NCBI RefSeq assembly: GCF_000003815.2
Contig: NC_049980.1
Span: forward strand, 33,388,946-33,452,945
Direction of reading: 5' to 3'
Length of the DNA stretch: 64,000 bases
From: Branchiostoma floridae
Lineage: Eukaryota > Chordata > Leptocardii > Amphioxiformes > Branchiostomatidae
In this document: positions 1 through 12,396 of the stretch, in pieces
Position numbering within the stretch: position 1 is the stretch's first letter
Layout: each line of letters opens with the position of its first letter
Program-made: the position numbers and the translations under genes
Notes under the pieces: generated by a model
The model's database searches: none
Seen by the model: the letters and a program-made list of their open reading frames with translations, nothing else
What the model was told of the DNA's origin: nothing

Positions 1-230
1 GCACTAATGATTTGTGTTCTATCTACCTAAGCAAATAGAACTAATGATTTGCGTTCTACCTACCTAAGCAAATAGCATCAATGATTTGAGTTCTACCTAC
101 CTAAGCAAATTTTACTACCGGTAATGATTCGCGTTCTATCTATATATCTAGTAAATAGCACTAATGATTTGTGTTCTATCTACCTAAACAAATAGCATCA
201 ATGATTTGTGTTCTATCTACCTGAACTTGT
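1..230. repeat. Short-unit tandem repeat at the left edge
   Basis: About five and a half imperfect copies of a unit of roughly 38-42 bases are visible. Each copy contains the core AATGATTTGTGTTCTATC followed by TACCTAAGCAAATAG. The array starts before the window, so its true length is unknown. It lies in the putative first intron of the minus-strand endophilin gene. Confidence 0.85.
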
Positions 231-1481
231 TTGGAATATTAAGTACTGTAATCTCATATTCCCGTGGCTTGATGAATTGCATATAGAATATATTGCTGCC
301 AGTCGGCTCATTCATAATTTTCCGCTAGCTTGATCACATGAATTACATCAATCACGTTTAAACGCTGGCTGTCGTAGGCTGACGTCACAGTCAGCATAAA
401 AGAAAGACCTTGTCCTGAACAACCTCTTCCCCAGAGTACTGTAAAATTTCATGTATTCACTTTGGCAGCAGTTTAATTTTGCAGTAAGAGGAGGATCTGA
501 TAGAGAAAAGGGGGTTTCGTGCGTGTTTTGAATTCGAATTTTGTAGTACAGTAAAAATATGGGGTGGAGCAAATCTGAAACGAAAGATTCAAAAAAATTT
601 CAAGAGTGATGAAAGCTTAGAAATTCTTGCAATTTTTATGCTCTGTTAATTGTCGAAACTCTGCGAAGACAATTCGGCTGAACAGGTCAAGCTGTTTATC
701 ATCCCATTGCTTCGTCAATGTCAAATCTCCTTTGAAGTTGTAACAATTTTCATACCTGCCTACATGTACATAACGTGCAGCATGTATGTGGCAGACTTGT
801 CTACAACTGTTACAGTTCTCACCCTCTGTGGCAGTTTTCTGTTTGATCTGCGCAACTTGTCTCCAAGCCAGTGACAACTAGTGGAAATCACATGTAGCAA
901 CTTTGCATTGCAATTATCTGGGCAAGCTAGAATGGATATAAGACGGAACCTTTTTCACTTGGACTTCAAAACAGACAGAAGCAAACCTGTAAAAAAAAAC
1001 AATTAAGTAATCTATACTACATTATAGGAATAACTTTTTTTATCTTACTCTTACTGAGGCATTCCCATGTTTCCAAATGGAGATGCGATTGCACTGCTAT
1101 GTAGGTGAACATTCACAGGGTATATTTGAGTCTCTAGGCTTAATTTAGAGAGGAGGGTTAGCTGTGCACACTGACACACAGGTGTAGTATGGGGCATGTA
1201 GGACATGATACCAGCACTGAGGCATCATCGGCCTAAAATTCTGTCCTGAAAATTGGTTTCCACGGGGCAACTGACAAAAGAGATGGCTATAAATGATATT
1301 TTGAAGTAAATTTCTTCTAGAATCATCAACAATCATGAACTTGAAGAGACACGGGTACATTCAATTTCAATGTTATTCCTTTACATTAATGAAATGTACA
1401 ATAAATTAATCAGTAATGCCTGTTGTTGCCATTCTCTTTCCGACTAAATGTATCACCAGAAGAATGTGTACAGAAAGATGC

Positions 1482-1580
1482 TTAATCTCCAAGCAGATCC
1501 TAAGATGGCATTCGATGTACCAAACTGGCCAAGGAGTGTAGTCAGCCAAAAGGTGTCCATTTACCGGTAGCGAAACTTTA
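1482..1580. mobile_element. Partial MITE, CTCCAAGCAGATCCTA family
   Basis: The left terminal repeat (TTAATCTCCAAGCAGATCC) and adjoining interior match the full copies at 53874-54048 and 54993-55176. The right terminus is missing. No coding capacity is seen. Confidence 0.7.
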
Positions 1581-2880
1581 TTTTGGAAATAATCTGGTGC
1601 ACCTGACCTAAAAATATAGGTACACGTAAAAAAAAAATATGGTTGGACAAAACGAATATCCCAATGTATTTCTATCCCTCCTCCTCTATACAGTTCCACA
1701 TTCCACATGATTGCACGTAAGTAATAAGTATACCCCATGACAAAGGGCTTTATTCCGATACATCAAACCACATTGACGTCAGAGACAAGAATTTATCAAT
1801 CGAACATTGGACGAGATCCAAGAAACGAAACGTACCCGATTCCTAGTTCCCAATATCAGTCAGGTTTTGTGAACGTACTCTGTGCTTGAATTTTTGAGAG
1901 GTTTTGCCCAGTTTGTCCAAAGCATATTGAAAATGAATTCACTTTGTCATGGAATGCTTACAATTTTGAAGAGATTCAATGCAAAGAACAGTTTTGAATA
2001 TATCATGTATATTCGTTGGATCTGATATCCCTCACAATGCAAAAATATGCAAAAGATTGCTTTGTTATTAGATGCGAGCTTGAAACCATTAAAAAAAATC
2101 CCCACCCGATTGTACATTTATGCTAGCCTTTATTGTTTTGTAAGTAGGATTTCAAGCTTTGTTTTGTATTTTTTTTCATTATCTGCAGTTTGTTCCATCA
2201 ATGAAGCTTCATCTTCACAAAAACCACAAGTCCACAGTCTTAATCTGACTCCATTTTTGAGGTACATGCAGTAACGGTTAGGCTACAAAATGCTCTTGGA
2301 TAAAAACCTATTATTATTCAATAAGGCACCAGTAAACAGCATACAACAGTAATGCAATTCCTAGTCCTCTATATTAAACAGTTGATGCAAACATGATACA
2401 AATGAAAACCTCAGTCCACCATCTTACAATCCATCACCATTCCTGAGTGAAATCACTGACCATCTATTTTCATGCAGCAATGTCAACAACATAATTCAAT
2501 TCCTGGTCCTCAATATGAGTCTGCTTATGTCAAGTTAACGTAATCCACATTGCAGGGTTCTAGCTAGTGCATTTTAATGTAACGGCGCTATAATTTGTGA
2601 CCACCATGCTGAAATGAGGACCACTACACTAATTTTCAACATTTATTTGTTGAACAATGTCAATCAAATACGAAATACAATGATATAACACTCCAAACTG
2701 ACAAAAAAACTTCAAATTACATCATGGTTACCCTTACAATGCCAACTTTTTACTCCACATTTTCAAAAATCTGCAGAAGGGCCAAGAGCCCCCTTCCACA
2801 CCACCCCCCAAATTGGTCGCTTTGCCCTTATCATTACGCTAAATGTACAGGGGCAAGGGCCCCTTGACACACACGAGCGC

Positions 2881-3782
2881 NNNNNNNNNNNNNNNNNNNN
2901 NNNNNNNNNNNNNNNNNNNNNNNNNNNNNNNNNNNNNNNNNNNNNNNNNNNNNNNNNNNNNNNNNNNNNNNNNNNNNNNNNNNNNNNNNNNNNNNNNNNN
3001 NNNNNNNNNNNNNNNNNNNNNNNNNNNNNNNNNNNNNNNNNNNNNNNNNNNNNNNNNNNNNNNNNNNNNNNNNNNNNNNNNNNNNNNNNNNNNNNNNNNN
3101 NNNNNNNNNNNNNNNNNNNNNNNNNNNNNNNNNNNNNNNNNNNNNNNNNNNNNNNNNNNNNNNNNNNNNNNNNNNNNNNNNNNNNNNNNNNNNNNNNNNN
3201 NNNNNNNNNNNNNNNNNNNNNNNNNNNNNNNNNNNNNNNNNNNNNNNNNNNNNNNNNNNNNNNNNNNNNNNNNNNNNNNNNNNNNNNNNNNNNNNNNNNN
3301 NNNNNNNNNNNNNNNNNNNNNNNNNNNNNNNNNNNNNNNNNNNNNNNNNNNNNNNNNNNNNNNNNNNNNNNNNNNNNNNNNNNNNNNNNNNNNNNNNNNN
3401 NNNNNNNNNNNNNNNNNNNNNNNNNNNNNNNNNNNNNNNNNNNNNNNNNNNNNNNNNNNNNNNNNNNNNNNNNNNNNNNNNNNNNNNNNNNNNNNNNNNN
3501 NNNNNNNNNNNNNNNNNNNNNNNNNNNNNNNNNNNNNNNNNNNNNNNNNNNNNNNNNNNNNNNNNNNNNNNNNNNNNNNNNNNNNNNNNNNNNNNNNNNN
3601 NNNNNNNNNNNNNNNNNNNNNNNNNNNNNNNNNNNNNNNNNNNNNNNNNNNNNNNNNNNNNNNNNNNNNNNNNNNNNNNNNNNNNNNNNNNNNNNNNNNN
3701 NNNNNNNNNNNNNNNNNNNNNNNNNNNNNNNNNNNNNNNNNNNNNNNNNNNNNNNNNNNNNNNNNNNNNNNNNNNNNNNNNN
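2881..3782. other. Assembly gap (N run)
   Basis: There are 902 undetermined bases. Open frames crossing it are artefacts of N translation. The gap could hide an exon of the minus-strand endophilin gene. Confidence 1.
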
Positions 3783-4394
3783 TGGCATTGTCGTGGTTAG
3801 GAAAGATGAAATATGTTTGGACGTATATACACTATAATTTAGTATATAGGTAGGTTTATATCATATATATGTATCAACATGACTGAGGCTTTTCTATCAA
3901 TAACAAAAACATTGTGCATGAAACATTTATCTGTACATGCACAAGGTAAATGGGTACATGAAAATATGCTTCATACTTGAGCAATTCAAAATGAACGTTT
4001 GAATTTCTTATTACACAGACAGAAGTCTATCCGCAGGTATGAACATTTTGCACATTGAGGAATGCAAATATATATGTCATGCTCAGGTGACTAGTACATG
4101 TCTACCATGTCTATGTCAAACTTAGGGTACAAATCTATGGTAGGGTACCAATTCTAGTTTTTTTTATAAAAGATGTTTATAAAGATGAAAAGTATAAACA
4201 ATTTAAAATCAATATCTATACCTCAGCATTACAGTACAAGAATGTACAAAACTACACTACTAAGGATACCAGAGAAGGAGATGCCAAGAATGACAATGGA
4301 ATGGGACATAACTTTAACATTGCATCATTTAGAAAATAATTTAATAAAGCAACATTGCCTAGCAGAAAGGAACAGGGAGAATTTTCTTTAAAAC

Positions 4395-4640
4395 TGTTTC
4401 TAGTTCTACATCTACGTATTGTTACAAGGATGTTTCTTCCTGTTCCTATTTCTATTTAGAGAATATTACTTCAAGTTCAAAATGATGAGATAAAGAGTTA
4501 AAATGTTGACATGTCTTTAAACTGTTTCTACATACTGTTAAAGAAAGTTTCTATCTGTTCCTATTTCTATTTAGATTCAAGTTCAAACTGATAAGCTACT
4601 GTAGAGTGTTAAAAGGTTACACATGCAATCTTAGCGCATC
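4395..4640. repeat. Two-copy local tandem duplication, unit ~120 bp
   Basis: Two diverged copies share ACTGTTTCTA, CTGTTCCTATTTCTATTTAG and TTCAAGTTCAAA in the same order and spacing. Nothing coding is seen. Confidence 0.7.
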
Positions 4641-5149
4641 AACAACACTGTTAGATCAAAGAAAATGTTGTGAACTATTAATACGAATTCTTTTCATCTT
4701 TCTCCTTGCTAAATAACATAACATAACATCCAAACTAATATGGATTTAGTATCAAAGTTAATACTACCAAAACAGCTACTTTAGCAGGCTAAGGTTGACA
4801 TCCTTGGTTCCAAATTAAAAGTCCGAGATCGAAGTACAGCGCACATGTACCAATGTCTGAGTCCTGCAGAGTATTGATTCTGCAGTAAACCCTGAAGCAC
4901 AGCTGTCTGTAGTCTGGTTGTGCACAAAGGTTTGGGACAATGGCAATGGCAGAAATATAGAATTTGGGTCACAACACATCTACCTTTCGTCAGTCGTTTA
5001 CGTCCATATTCCCATTAGTGATAGACCTTAGATGAGACAAGTATTGTACGAACTGATTTATGGATGTTACATTGTACCATGTACAAATTTCATGCAATAA
5101 AGTTCATTAATAGTAATACATTCATTCTAACAACTTACTAACATACTGT

Positions 5150-5352
5150 AAATGCAGAAACTTTCGCGGTGGTTTAATGTTCGCGGTTGTCGCGGCGGCC
5201 ACTGCACCGCGAATTTAAAACCACCGCCAAGATTTTTACATAACAGTAAGAGACTACAGTGCATGGTGCTACCGCGAAATTAAAACCATCGCGAAAAGTC
5301 CATTTTCCCGTTACCACGAAATTAAATCTCCACGAACTTAAATGCATGTACA
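5150..5352. mobile_element. Foldback MITE-like repeat rich in CGCGGT/ACCGCG
   Basis: The stretch is an imperfect palindrome. TTTCGCGGTGGTTTAAT and its complement-like ACCGCGAAATTAAAACCA alternate, and both ends carry ACTGTAAATGC / GCATGTACAGT. A related copy lies at 52440-52640, and weaker relatives at 10280-10450, 14540-14620 and 20860-20960. The spread-out copies argue for a non-autonomous transposon. Confidence 0.65.
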
Positions 5353-6875
5353 GTATATATCGGTTAGTGTACAAATACTTGTGTAAGTTGTGTTAGAAAT
5401 CACAGTACAGGTAAACCTAAGGTCTATGGTCTCATGTGATGACTCTTTTACAATAAAATGCCTTTCGCAGTTTCAGTGATTAATCAACAACTTTTTTATT
5501 AGATTTTATAAGTAAATTTTATTGAGCTAACCTGTGTCAATACATAGCAACAAAAGTCAGACTGAAATGTCTGCCTGTTATAATATGAATAAAGATTCAA
5601 TTCAATTTTAAATTCAAAAGGCAAGGTGTCAGATCATTTAAGCATGTTTTCTTTCACATACAGCTATCTGTAACTTTGTACAAACTACAACATATACAAC
5701 GTATACAACAGCAAATATAAATATAAAACAGATCCACCACACCAGCACCTGGCTTGGGCCTGCTGCACTGTGTCCACACCTGATAAGAGATGGTTGGCAA
5801 AGTTCAGCACTGCTGTTTACTGGACACCCTATCCATTACTAAATACTTTGCCCTTTGTACAGAGCATCATACTCCACTTACTCTAACAAAGGTGGTAATA
5901 GTACACAAACTTAAACCCAGATCAGCACAAGGACAGTTACCCAGTTGTAAATAAAGACAGCTTAAGGCTTCTTAATTTTGGTGCAAAATCTTATTTGACA
6001 TGAAAGTCTTGCTGAATGCTTTACTCTGTCTGTGAATATAAACTTATTTTTTGGCAGACAAAGTTAGTATACACTACATACGTAGGACAGTTATAAGGAC
6101 AGCTCTTGAATGAGGTGCTTCCTTATGCAGGTATGAAATTACGATCTTTAAGATTAAGATTTCTTCAATCTTTCTTCTAAAGGAAAAAAAACAAAATTAG
6201 CGGGACCATAAAAAATAGATATCATGCAAATTCATGATGGATTTCCTAATTTTTGTGGTATTTCCAAGTACATGTGCTGACTCCAGATTGGCCCATCAAT
6301 AGTTTGCACATGTCGTGTCTATCTTTCTTTCACTGTGCCAAAGAACCAGCCACCGATCAATCTGGAAGCATTCAAATTAGCGACCTTGAATCAGCTAGAT
6401 GGCCTTTGCCCTCGTTGGTATCGGTACAACAGCTGTGATCTCCATTCTTTACATTCAATCTTTGCTAAAAGGTCAAAACTTTAGATGTAAAAGACTGTTA
6501 AGGGTTCTAACAAGCACACATGACAACCACACGCAACTTTAGACTAGACATAACGCATGTCTAATGTTAACGGCATGTCTAAAACTTATTGTCATTTTAT
6601 ATGTTTACATATGGCTGAAATATGTGCAAAACAAATAAATCAAATGAAATTGAACCCTGTGTGTGGCTGTCAATGATTCATCTCCAAGCAGATATTAGGA
6701 TCTGGCCCAATCTCAGGTTTTAAGCCTATTTTTGCACACATTTAAGTACTCAGGAGGTATAAAAAATACAACACTGCAAAAGAGGACTGTATCTTCTGAA
6801 AAAAATGTTATCAGGTTGGTACTACTAAATGTTTAAAAAAACAGGTGTATAACACTGACAATGAGCCAATCTTTA

Positions 6876-7170
6876 CATCTGCTTGGAGATTTGTCAACGA
6901 TATCCCAACCACAAATTCATCAACAAAGCTTAGGCCATGACATAAGCTTCTGATTGACGTGGATCCACGAGTTCCAAACGGCACATGTGCTTTAACACCT
7001 GAGAAAGTGCAGAGAATGAGCTGGCACTTAACATCTGCTTGGAGATTTGTCAACGATGCCCCCAGCACAAATTCATCGACAAAGCTTAGGCCATAGCATA
7101 AGCTTCTGATCGACGTTGATCCATGAGTTCCAAACGGCACATGTGCTTTAACTACACCCTGAGAAAGTGC
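6876..7170. repeat. Two-copy tandem duplication bounded by MITE-type ends
   Basis: Two copies of about 145 bases each begin with CATCTGCTTGGAGATTTGTC and contain AAGCTTAGGCCAT, CATAAGCTTCTGAT, GTTCCAAACGGCACATGTG and GAGAAAGTGCAGA. The minus strand is open through both copies from 7212 to 6811, but the two repeated peptides resemble nothing I know. CTGCTTGGAGAT is also the terminus of a MITE family found elsewhere in the window. Confidence 0.75.
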
Positions 7171-7281
7171 AGACCCAACAAATTTTTGACCTTCAGCGAT
7201 GCAGTCTAACATGATTAATGCTTTTTATATTGCATGACTCAGGCTCTGTGGAGGCCGGCTAATAACTCTCCATGACACACT

Positions 7282-7570
7282 GCAAGGGACTGTAAATCTG
7301 TTATGGTTATTACATACAGATATACCCAAATGGGTTTAACATTATCCAGCAAGGATAGAGATTTCCACTGTTGGTATCTTTCTAAATGCAGTCAATTTTG
7401 GCCCATACCTTATCTTAGAGTCCATTCCAAGTCACTACAAGGGACTGTAAATCTGTTACAGTTATTACAGTCAGATATGCACTGATGGGTTTAACATTAT
7501 CCATCAGGGATAGAGAGTTCCACTGTTGGTATCTTTCTTTCCAGTAAATTTTGGCCCATGCGTAGAGTCC
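7282..7570. repeat. Two-copy tandem duplication, unit ~160 bp
   Basis: Both copies contain AAGGGACTGTAAATCTGTTA, GGGTTTAACATTATCCA, CCACTGTTGGTATCTTTCT and TTTTGGCCCAT in the same order. No coding signal is seen. Confidence 0.8.
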
Positions 7571-8469
7571 ATTTCAAGTCACAACAACAGTTTTAGTAGC
7601 ATAGGGTACCATCCATATTCTACCATAGAATACAGATGGTAACCTGCTAGGGTTTTAGGACAATATTTGTAGGAATTTTGAATTGCTTTGAATAAAAGAA
7701 TATCTAAGTCACAAAACTGTAAGTATCATTTTTTTTTCAAAAATTGCATATGGAATTTGAATTCCTTTGAAAACTTTAGAAACAATTTGTAGGTTTACTG
7801 GTGATTTATGTCAATGTATCTAAGACAACTATCATTTCTTAAGGCTAAAATGTATGTAGTAGAAACTATAACTTATAAACGTATCAAATCTTTATTGGCT
7901 GAAAAACTTTGGTGATAACGGATGAATGATATTTCTAAAAGAACCTGCTGTATATTCCCAGCAAGTACTGTATGACTTGGTCATCAATCTTGAGTGAATG
8001 CAGCAATTATTTTAGGGACGACACAATAACATGCAAAATTTACAACTTAGTTGCAGCAGTTATAAGTCTGAGATAAGTTTTGGGGGTCATACGAATCCTA
8101 ACAATAACATTATCATATGATTGATGGTATTCATCAATAAAATAAGCAGTCATTTTTTACATAAATAGATAAATCTTCTTTCTCCTTCTTTTACTAGGTA
8201 AGTATAATACTAGAGCATCATGCTGTCATATACAAATGTATTATAAATTCATTTACTTTTGATGCAGTTTTATTTTATGGTAGGAGGACAAAGTAGGTTT
8301 TAGCTGACTTTTAAATTTGTGTTAAATCAATTTACAAGGGAGACACTTTCACAATGTTCTAAATTTGCCGCGCAGAGGGCATCATCACAAAAATCGTGAA
8401 AATAAAACCACTCAAAAGCTTCTAGATCTACAGTACTACATTAAAATTAAGAAATGACTACATGCCTGC

Positions 8470-8900
8470 TGATAATTTTATTTTCCATGCATGTACGTAG
8501 GAATGCTCTGTGCAACTGATGATTTTATTTCCCGTGCATGTACGTTCGTAGGAATTGCTCGGTGCAATTGCGCAGAGCCACTGAGAGGTTATCACAAAAA
8601 CTGTGATAATATTAATAAAACCACCCAAAAGTTTTAATATCTACAGTACTGCATTAAGAAATGACTAGATGCCTGCTGATAATTCTATTTTCCGTACATG
8701 TACGAAGGAATGCTCTGTACAACTGATGATCTTATTTTCAGTGCATGTGTGTAGGAATGCTCTGTGTAACTGATGATTTTATTTCCCCGTTCATGTAACG
8801 TTACGTACGTAGGAATGCCCTGTACAACTGACGATATTATTTCCCGTGCATGTACATTTGTACGTACTGAGGAATGCTCTGTGCAATTGCGCAGAGGAAA
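8470..8900. repeat. Minisatellite with ~50-bp unit
   Basis: At least six diverged copies share GGAATGCTCTGTGCAACTGATGATTTTATTTCCCGTGCATGTACG in parts. A larger duplication (8380-8585 and 8590-8745) is superimposed. The GTGCATGTACGT core is itself near-palindromic. It appears non-coding. Confidence 0.8.
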
Positions 8901-9760
8901 TTCGCGGGTCCCCCGGGACTCCACGAAGAATACCAAGCACCTGTGGCCATATTGATTTTCTGTTCCGCACAATTCAATGTCACCGCGTCACCTCCTTTTC
9001 ATCAACATCACGTTTCTATGGTCTACCGTTCCCAACGGGACAATCACACACCCTGCATGAGTTTAGCACCCAAGTTCAACCAAAAATATGCCAAGACACT
9101 CACGCCAAAAAGAATTTCTTGCACAATTATTTTTACGAATACATCTTAGAATCCCACAATGCCAGGTAAAATCATATCAATCATACTCCAACTTTCATCT
9201 AAATTTTCATATTTTCTCATAATACGATTTACTAGGAGTAAAATAAAGACCCTTATACAACTTCTCTCATGACCTTAATGAAAAGCAGCCTGCAGGCCAA
9301 TTTGTTTTTGTTTTTTGATAAATAAATAAAAGCTCAAACAGACAATATAACAAATGCAGAATAAACTACCCACACTTACTAATTCTTCTTGTAAAATTGT
9401 AGAGATTGTATGTAGGATGCACTCCCATTTTATCCCTGCATACAGACTCAGCCTTTCCTGATCATCTAATTCTTAACACTTAAATTGTATAACAGATAAT
9501 TCCACTTTGCACAAACATGACAACCTGCCACTGTAAAATGCCTGAGGGGTAAACATACATACAGTACATAATCATTATTACATGTCATATGTTACAAGAT
9601 TTATAAGATTAACTCTAAAATGCCCCTGATACATTTGTCATCCCCAACTAATCCTTTGCCTGTGCTCTCCCCTGGGTGACCAGAATTGTACAAATCATTG
9701 TACACTTGCCTGTAGACATACATACATTTTGTAGATGATTATGAACAAATATTTATTAGG

Positions 9761-9798
9761 TATATACAAGGAGGTTAAAAAACCTCCTTGGTATATAT
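9761..9798. repeat. Short hairpin
   Basis: TATATACAAGGAGGTT and AACCTCCTTGGTATATA form arms of about 16 bases around a four-A loop. It may be the core of a small foldback element. No function can be assigned. Confidence 0.7.
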
Positions 9799-11513
9799 GT
9801 CTAATGAAAATTAACTTTAACATGCCCCAGCTATGTACTTAGGCACTAGGCAGGATACCTCTGTCATGCTGAACTAATCCTCTGCCTCTACTATCCCCAT
9901 GTGGGCCCAGAAGGGTGTATGTCATCAGTTAGAAATTTGTCCCCATCTGTACAAGCCTACAAGGCTATATCAGATTCCAGGGAAAATTAAACATATGTAA
10001 GTTACTAAGTGACAAGGCATGCAAGTAAACATAACATCACAGACACAGTGGGAGGGGCATTCATCCTCATCTTTCATACTGTGAATCTTGAAACTTTTGC
10101 AGTCTTTTTTTTGTGTTGACCTCTCCACTGTGAATTTATGACACTGCAAATATGTATTTCCAATATTGAGTTTACTGAGCATATTAAGATGCCCTTTAGA
10201 CCCAAATGGAGCTTATCTTCCAGGGCTCACAATGACACAAACACAAATACACAAATACTAAAACAGATACAATATCTTACTAACTGTATAACTGAATTCT
10301 TTCAACTGTAAATTTCAAAGACCACAAAGATCTGCTTTTACCTTCTACTGCAAAATAAAACCACAGCGAAGTAAATGAATTTAAATCACCGATGAGCACC
10401 CTTAATTTGGGATCACTAGTATTTTGATGAACTTTGAAACCACAGAGGTAGATAAAAAATTTGCCTGTACAGCGATAACAAAGTACATGCATGGTCTTTT
10501 ATTAATTATACCTTATACTTTATGGTCTTACATTACACACTTGAATGCTGCAATATACTGTAATGCTAATATGTATATATTGTAATACTTTCATTTTTAA
10601 TGTTCATGGTGGTTTTGATTTTCATGTTTTTTTCAAAGCTCTTGAAGTTGAACACAAATTCATGACCCAGCAATATCTGTTTCCAATTATTGTTTCTAAT
10701 TCAGTAATTAGCCTCGACCATGAACTTGAAATACCAGGAAAACGTCATTTCCCCCCCCTTTACCACAAAATTTGCTCCCCACAAAAATTAGATTTAATAA
10801 TTCATAGTTAATAAGTAATGATATAAGTATGCAAGACTCTATTAATAATATCATTACAACAACATCCTGACTCATACTGTGTTTTTTTTGGTGATATCTC
10901 TGAACCCCAGATGGTGGATTGTGGTATCATATGTATCCACATCTGGGCTCTTTTTCCTGCCAGATCATAAATGCGAAGCCTCCAAATTGTAAATAAGATT
11001 ATGTGGAACAGCCCTGCATAATGTCCAATTATCACACGATTGGCAACATCTAATGGCTTGCTGAATACACAGCTAAACATACACATAAACAGCTATACAT
11101 ACTTTAGTATACACTTGATTTAACAATAGTTACGTGTATGTTGCTAAGGTGAAACCCTGAAATAAAGGACAGTGAACCCGGTCAAATTATACTGCCAACA
11201 AAAAATGACGCATCGTCATCCAAGTCAACTCAAAACAATCCAACGGTGCTGAAGGAATCCGATATTGTATTGGTTCGTCCCCCGTTTCGCCCTTCAGCGA
11301 AAATATAACGGTACAAGTAAATGAGGGCACGGGATGTTGGAAAAAAGAGAGAGAGAAAGGCCGGAAACACCCAGCCACAAGAAAGGAAATTCCCGTACAG
11401 AGAGCGGCGCTGAGTCCAAAGTCGGGAAGGGAGAAGAAACGGGCTGCATATCAACAGAATTCCCTCGACACAACAACTGAACTGGTCAAGCAACTGCCCA
11501 CATTTCCACCTAC

Positions 11514-11558
11514 CTGGTTGGCTTTATTCAGCTGTTTCTTTAACCCCGCCAGCGACAT
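11514..11558 (-). CDS. Endophilin-A (SH3GL family), first coding exon
   Basis: On the minus strand an ATG at 11558 opens a 15-codon exon reading MSLAGLKKQLNKANQ, followed by a GTAGGT donor in phase 0. Vertebrate endophilin-A proteins begin MSVAGLKKQF.KA.Q, the amphipathic H0 helix of the N-BAR domain. As I recall, their first exon ends at the same place. Endophilins bind curved membranes through the BAR domain and recruit dynamin and synaptojanin through a C-terminal SH3 domain during endocytosis. Only this exon is visible; the rest should lie to the left. The divergent neighbour CHAF1A supports the call, because human SH3GL1 and CHAF1A are adjacent and divergent on 19p13.3. The match is strong but short. 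Confidence 0.75.
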
Positions 11559-12396
11559 GGTGTCGGCTGTACTCTAGACTACTGCCACGTGTTGTAAGGA
11601 GAGCGACTCTGTGTCGTGGTTTGTTGTGGATCCTTGGCAATGACAGGAGGTTCCTTCGGCACAGCTCCGTTCTTCCCTTCACCCGATCAGACCTGGAGGT
11701 CGCACGGAAGTAGGAAGTGCCTACGACGTCACCAAACCGGATATGCACACAACATCAACCGGTAAATTCCCGATGTTAGAATATTGTGCAGAACATTTAA
11801 GATAATTTTCGAGGTCAAAGATTCATAAGTTCAATCTATACTATATTTATACGATATTGTATCTTAACAATTTAATCAGAACTAACTTTTCGACGAAGAA
11901 AATATATTTTCTTCCAGTACAGCAGAATTTTGATCTGTTAGCGTTTTTGTGCGCGCTCACCAATTTGTCAGGCAAGTCTATTCATAAACTTCGGGAGTAT
12001 ATTTTGATATTATAAAACATATCGTATATTTTTTCACATCTAACGATAAATTAGATTAGTCGCAAGGGAGAAAAACATTTTTTAGAATATTTAATTTGTA
12101 CATGTATTTATACATCATGTTCACTGTTCTTTCTATAAAAGACTGTCTGAAAGTATTATACCCATATAATAATGTATTCTTCTAGAGACGCTGGCATATT
12201 TTGATCACATGACCAAATTTGACCAATCCCAGCTGAGGACAGTTCGCCCCAGTACTCCTTCCCGCCAATTTCGAAGTAGTAGGAAGGTAGTCAGCAATAC
12301 TAAACATTCTGTCTCGTTTTCTGGTCAAATTGATGAAATTTTTCCACTTTCTTTCCCTCTTATTATTTGGAACGAATCTCCAAGGTCCTCGTGAAG
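11559..12396. promoter_or_regulatory. Divergent promoter between SH3GL and CHAF1A
   Basis: About 840 bases separate the two start codons. Near the SH3GL side are two closely spaced ETS-type GGAAG cores (CGGAAGTAGGAAGTGC, around 11704-11719). Near the CHAF1A side are a CCAAT box (12223-12227) and an E2F-like TTCCCGCCAA (12259-12268) that overlaps a second CCAAT (12265-12269). E2F plus CCAAT is a usual combination for S-phase genes, which fits a replication-coupled histone chaperone. The middle (11760-12180) is AT-rich. Transcription starts cannot be placed from sequence alone. Confidence 0.55.

Larger units (their letters stand above)
230..11513 (-). other. Putative endophilin intron 1, no recognisable exons
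   Basis: This AT-rich stretch holds no open frame that I can recognise as coding. On the minus strand it should be intron 1 of the SH3GL gene whose first exon ends at 11514. I looked for the second exon, which should continue with the conserved N-terminal helix of the BAR domain, and did not find it. It may lie in the 2881-3782 gap or beyond the window. The stretch contains local duplications (4395-4640, 6876-7170, 7282-7570, 8470-8900), a foldback repeat with CGCGGT/ACCGCG arms (5150-5350), a short hairpin (9761-9798) and transposon ends. Confidence 0.5.

Noticed and set aside
2763-3853. Open frames of more than 330 residues across 2881-3782
   Set aside because: They are made of N translated as unknown residues. 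The same applies to frames over 30418-30517, 55842-55985 and 58154-58834.
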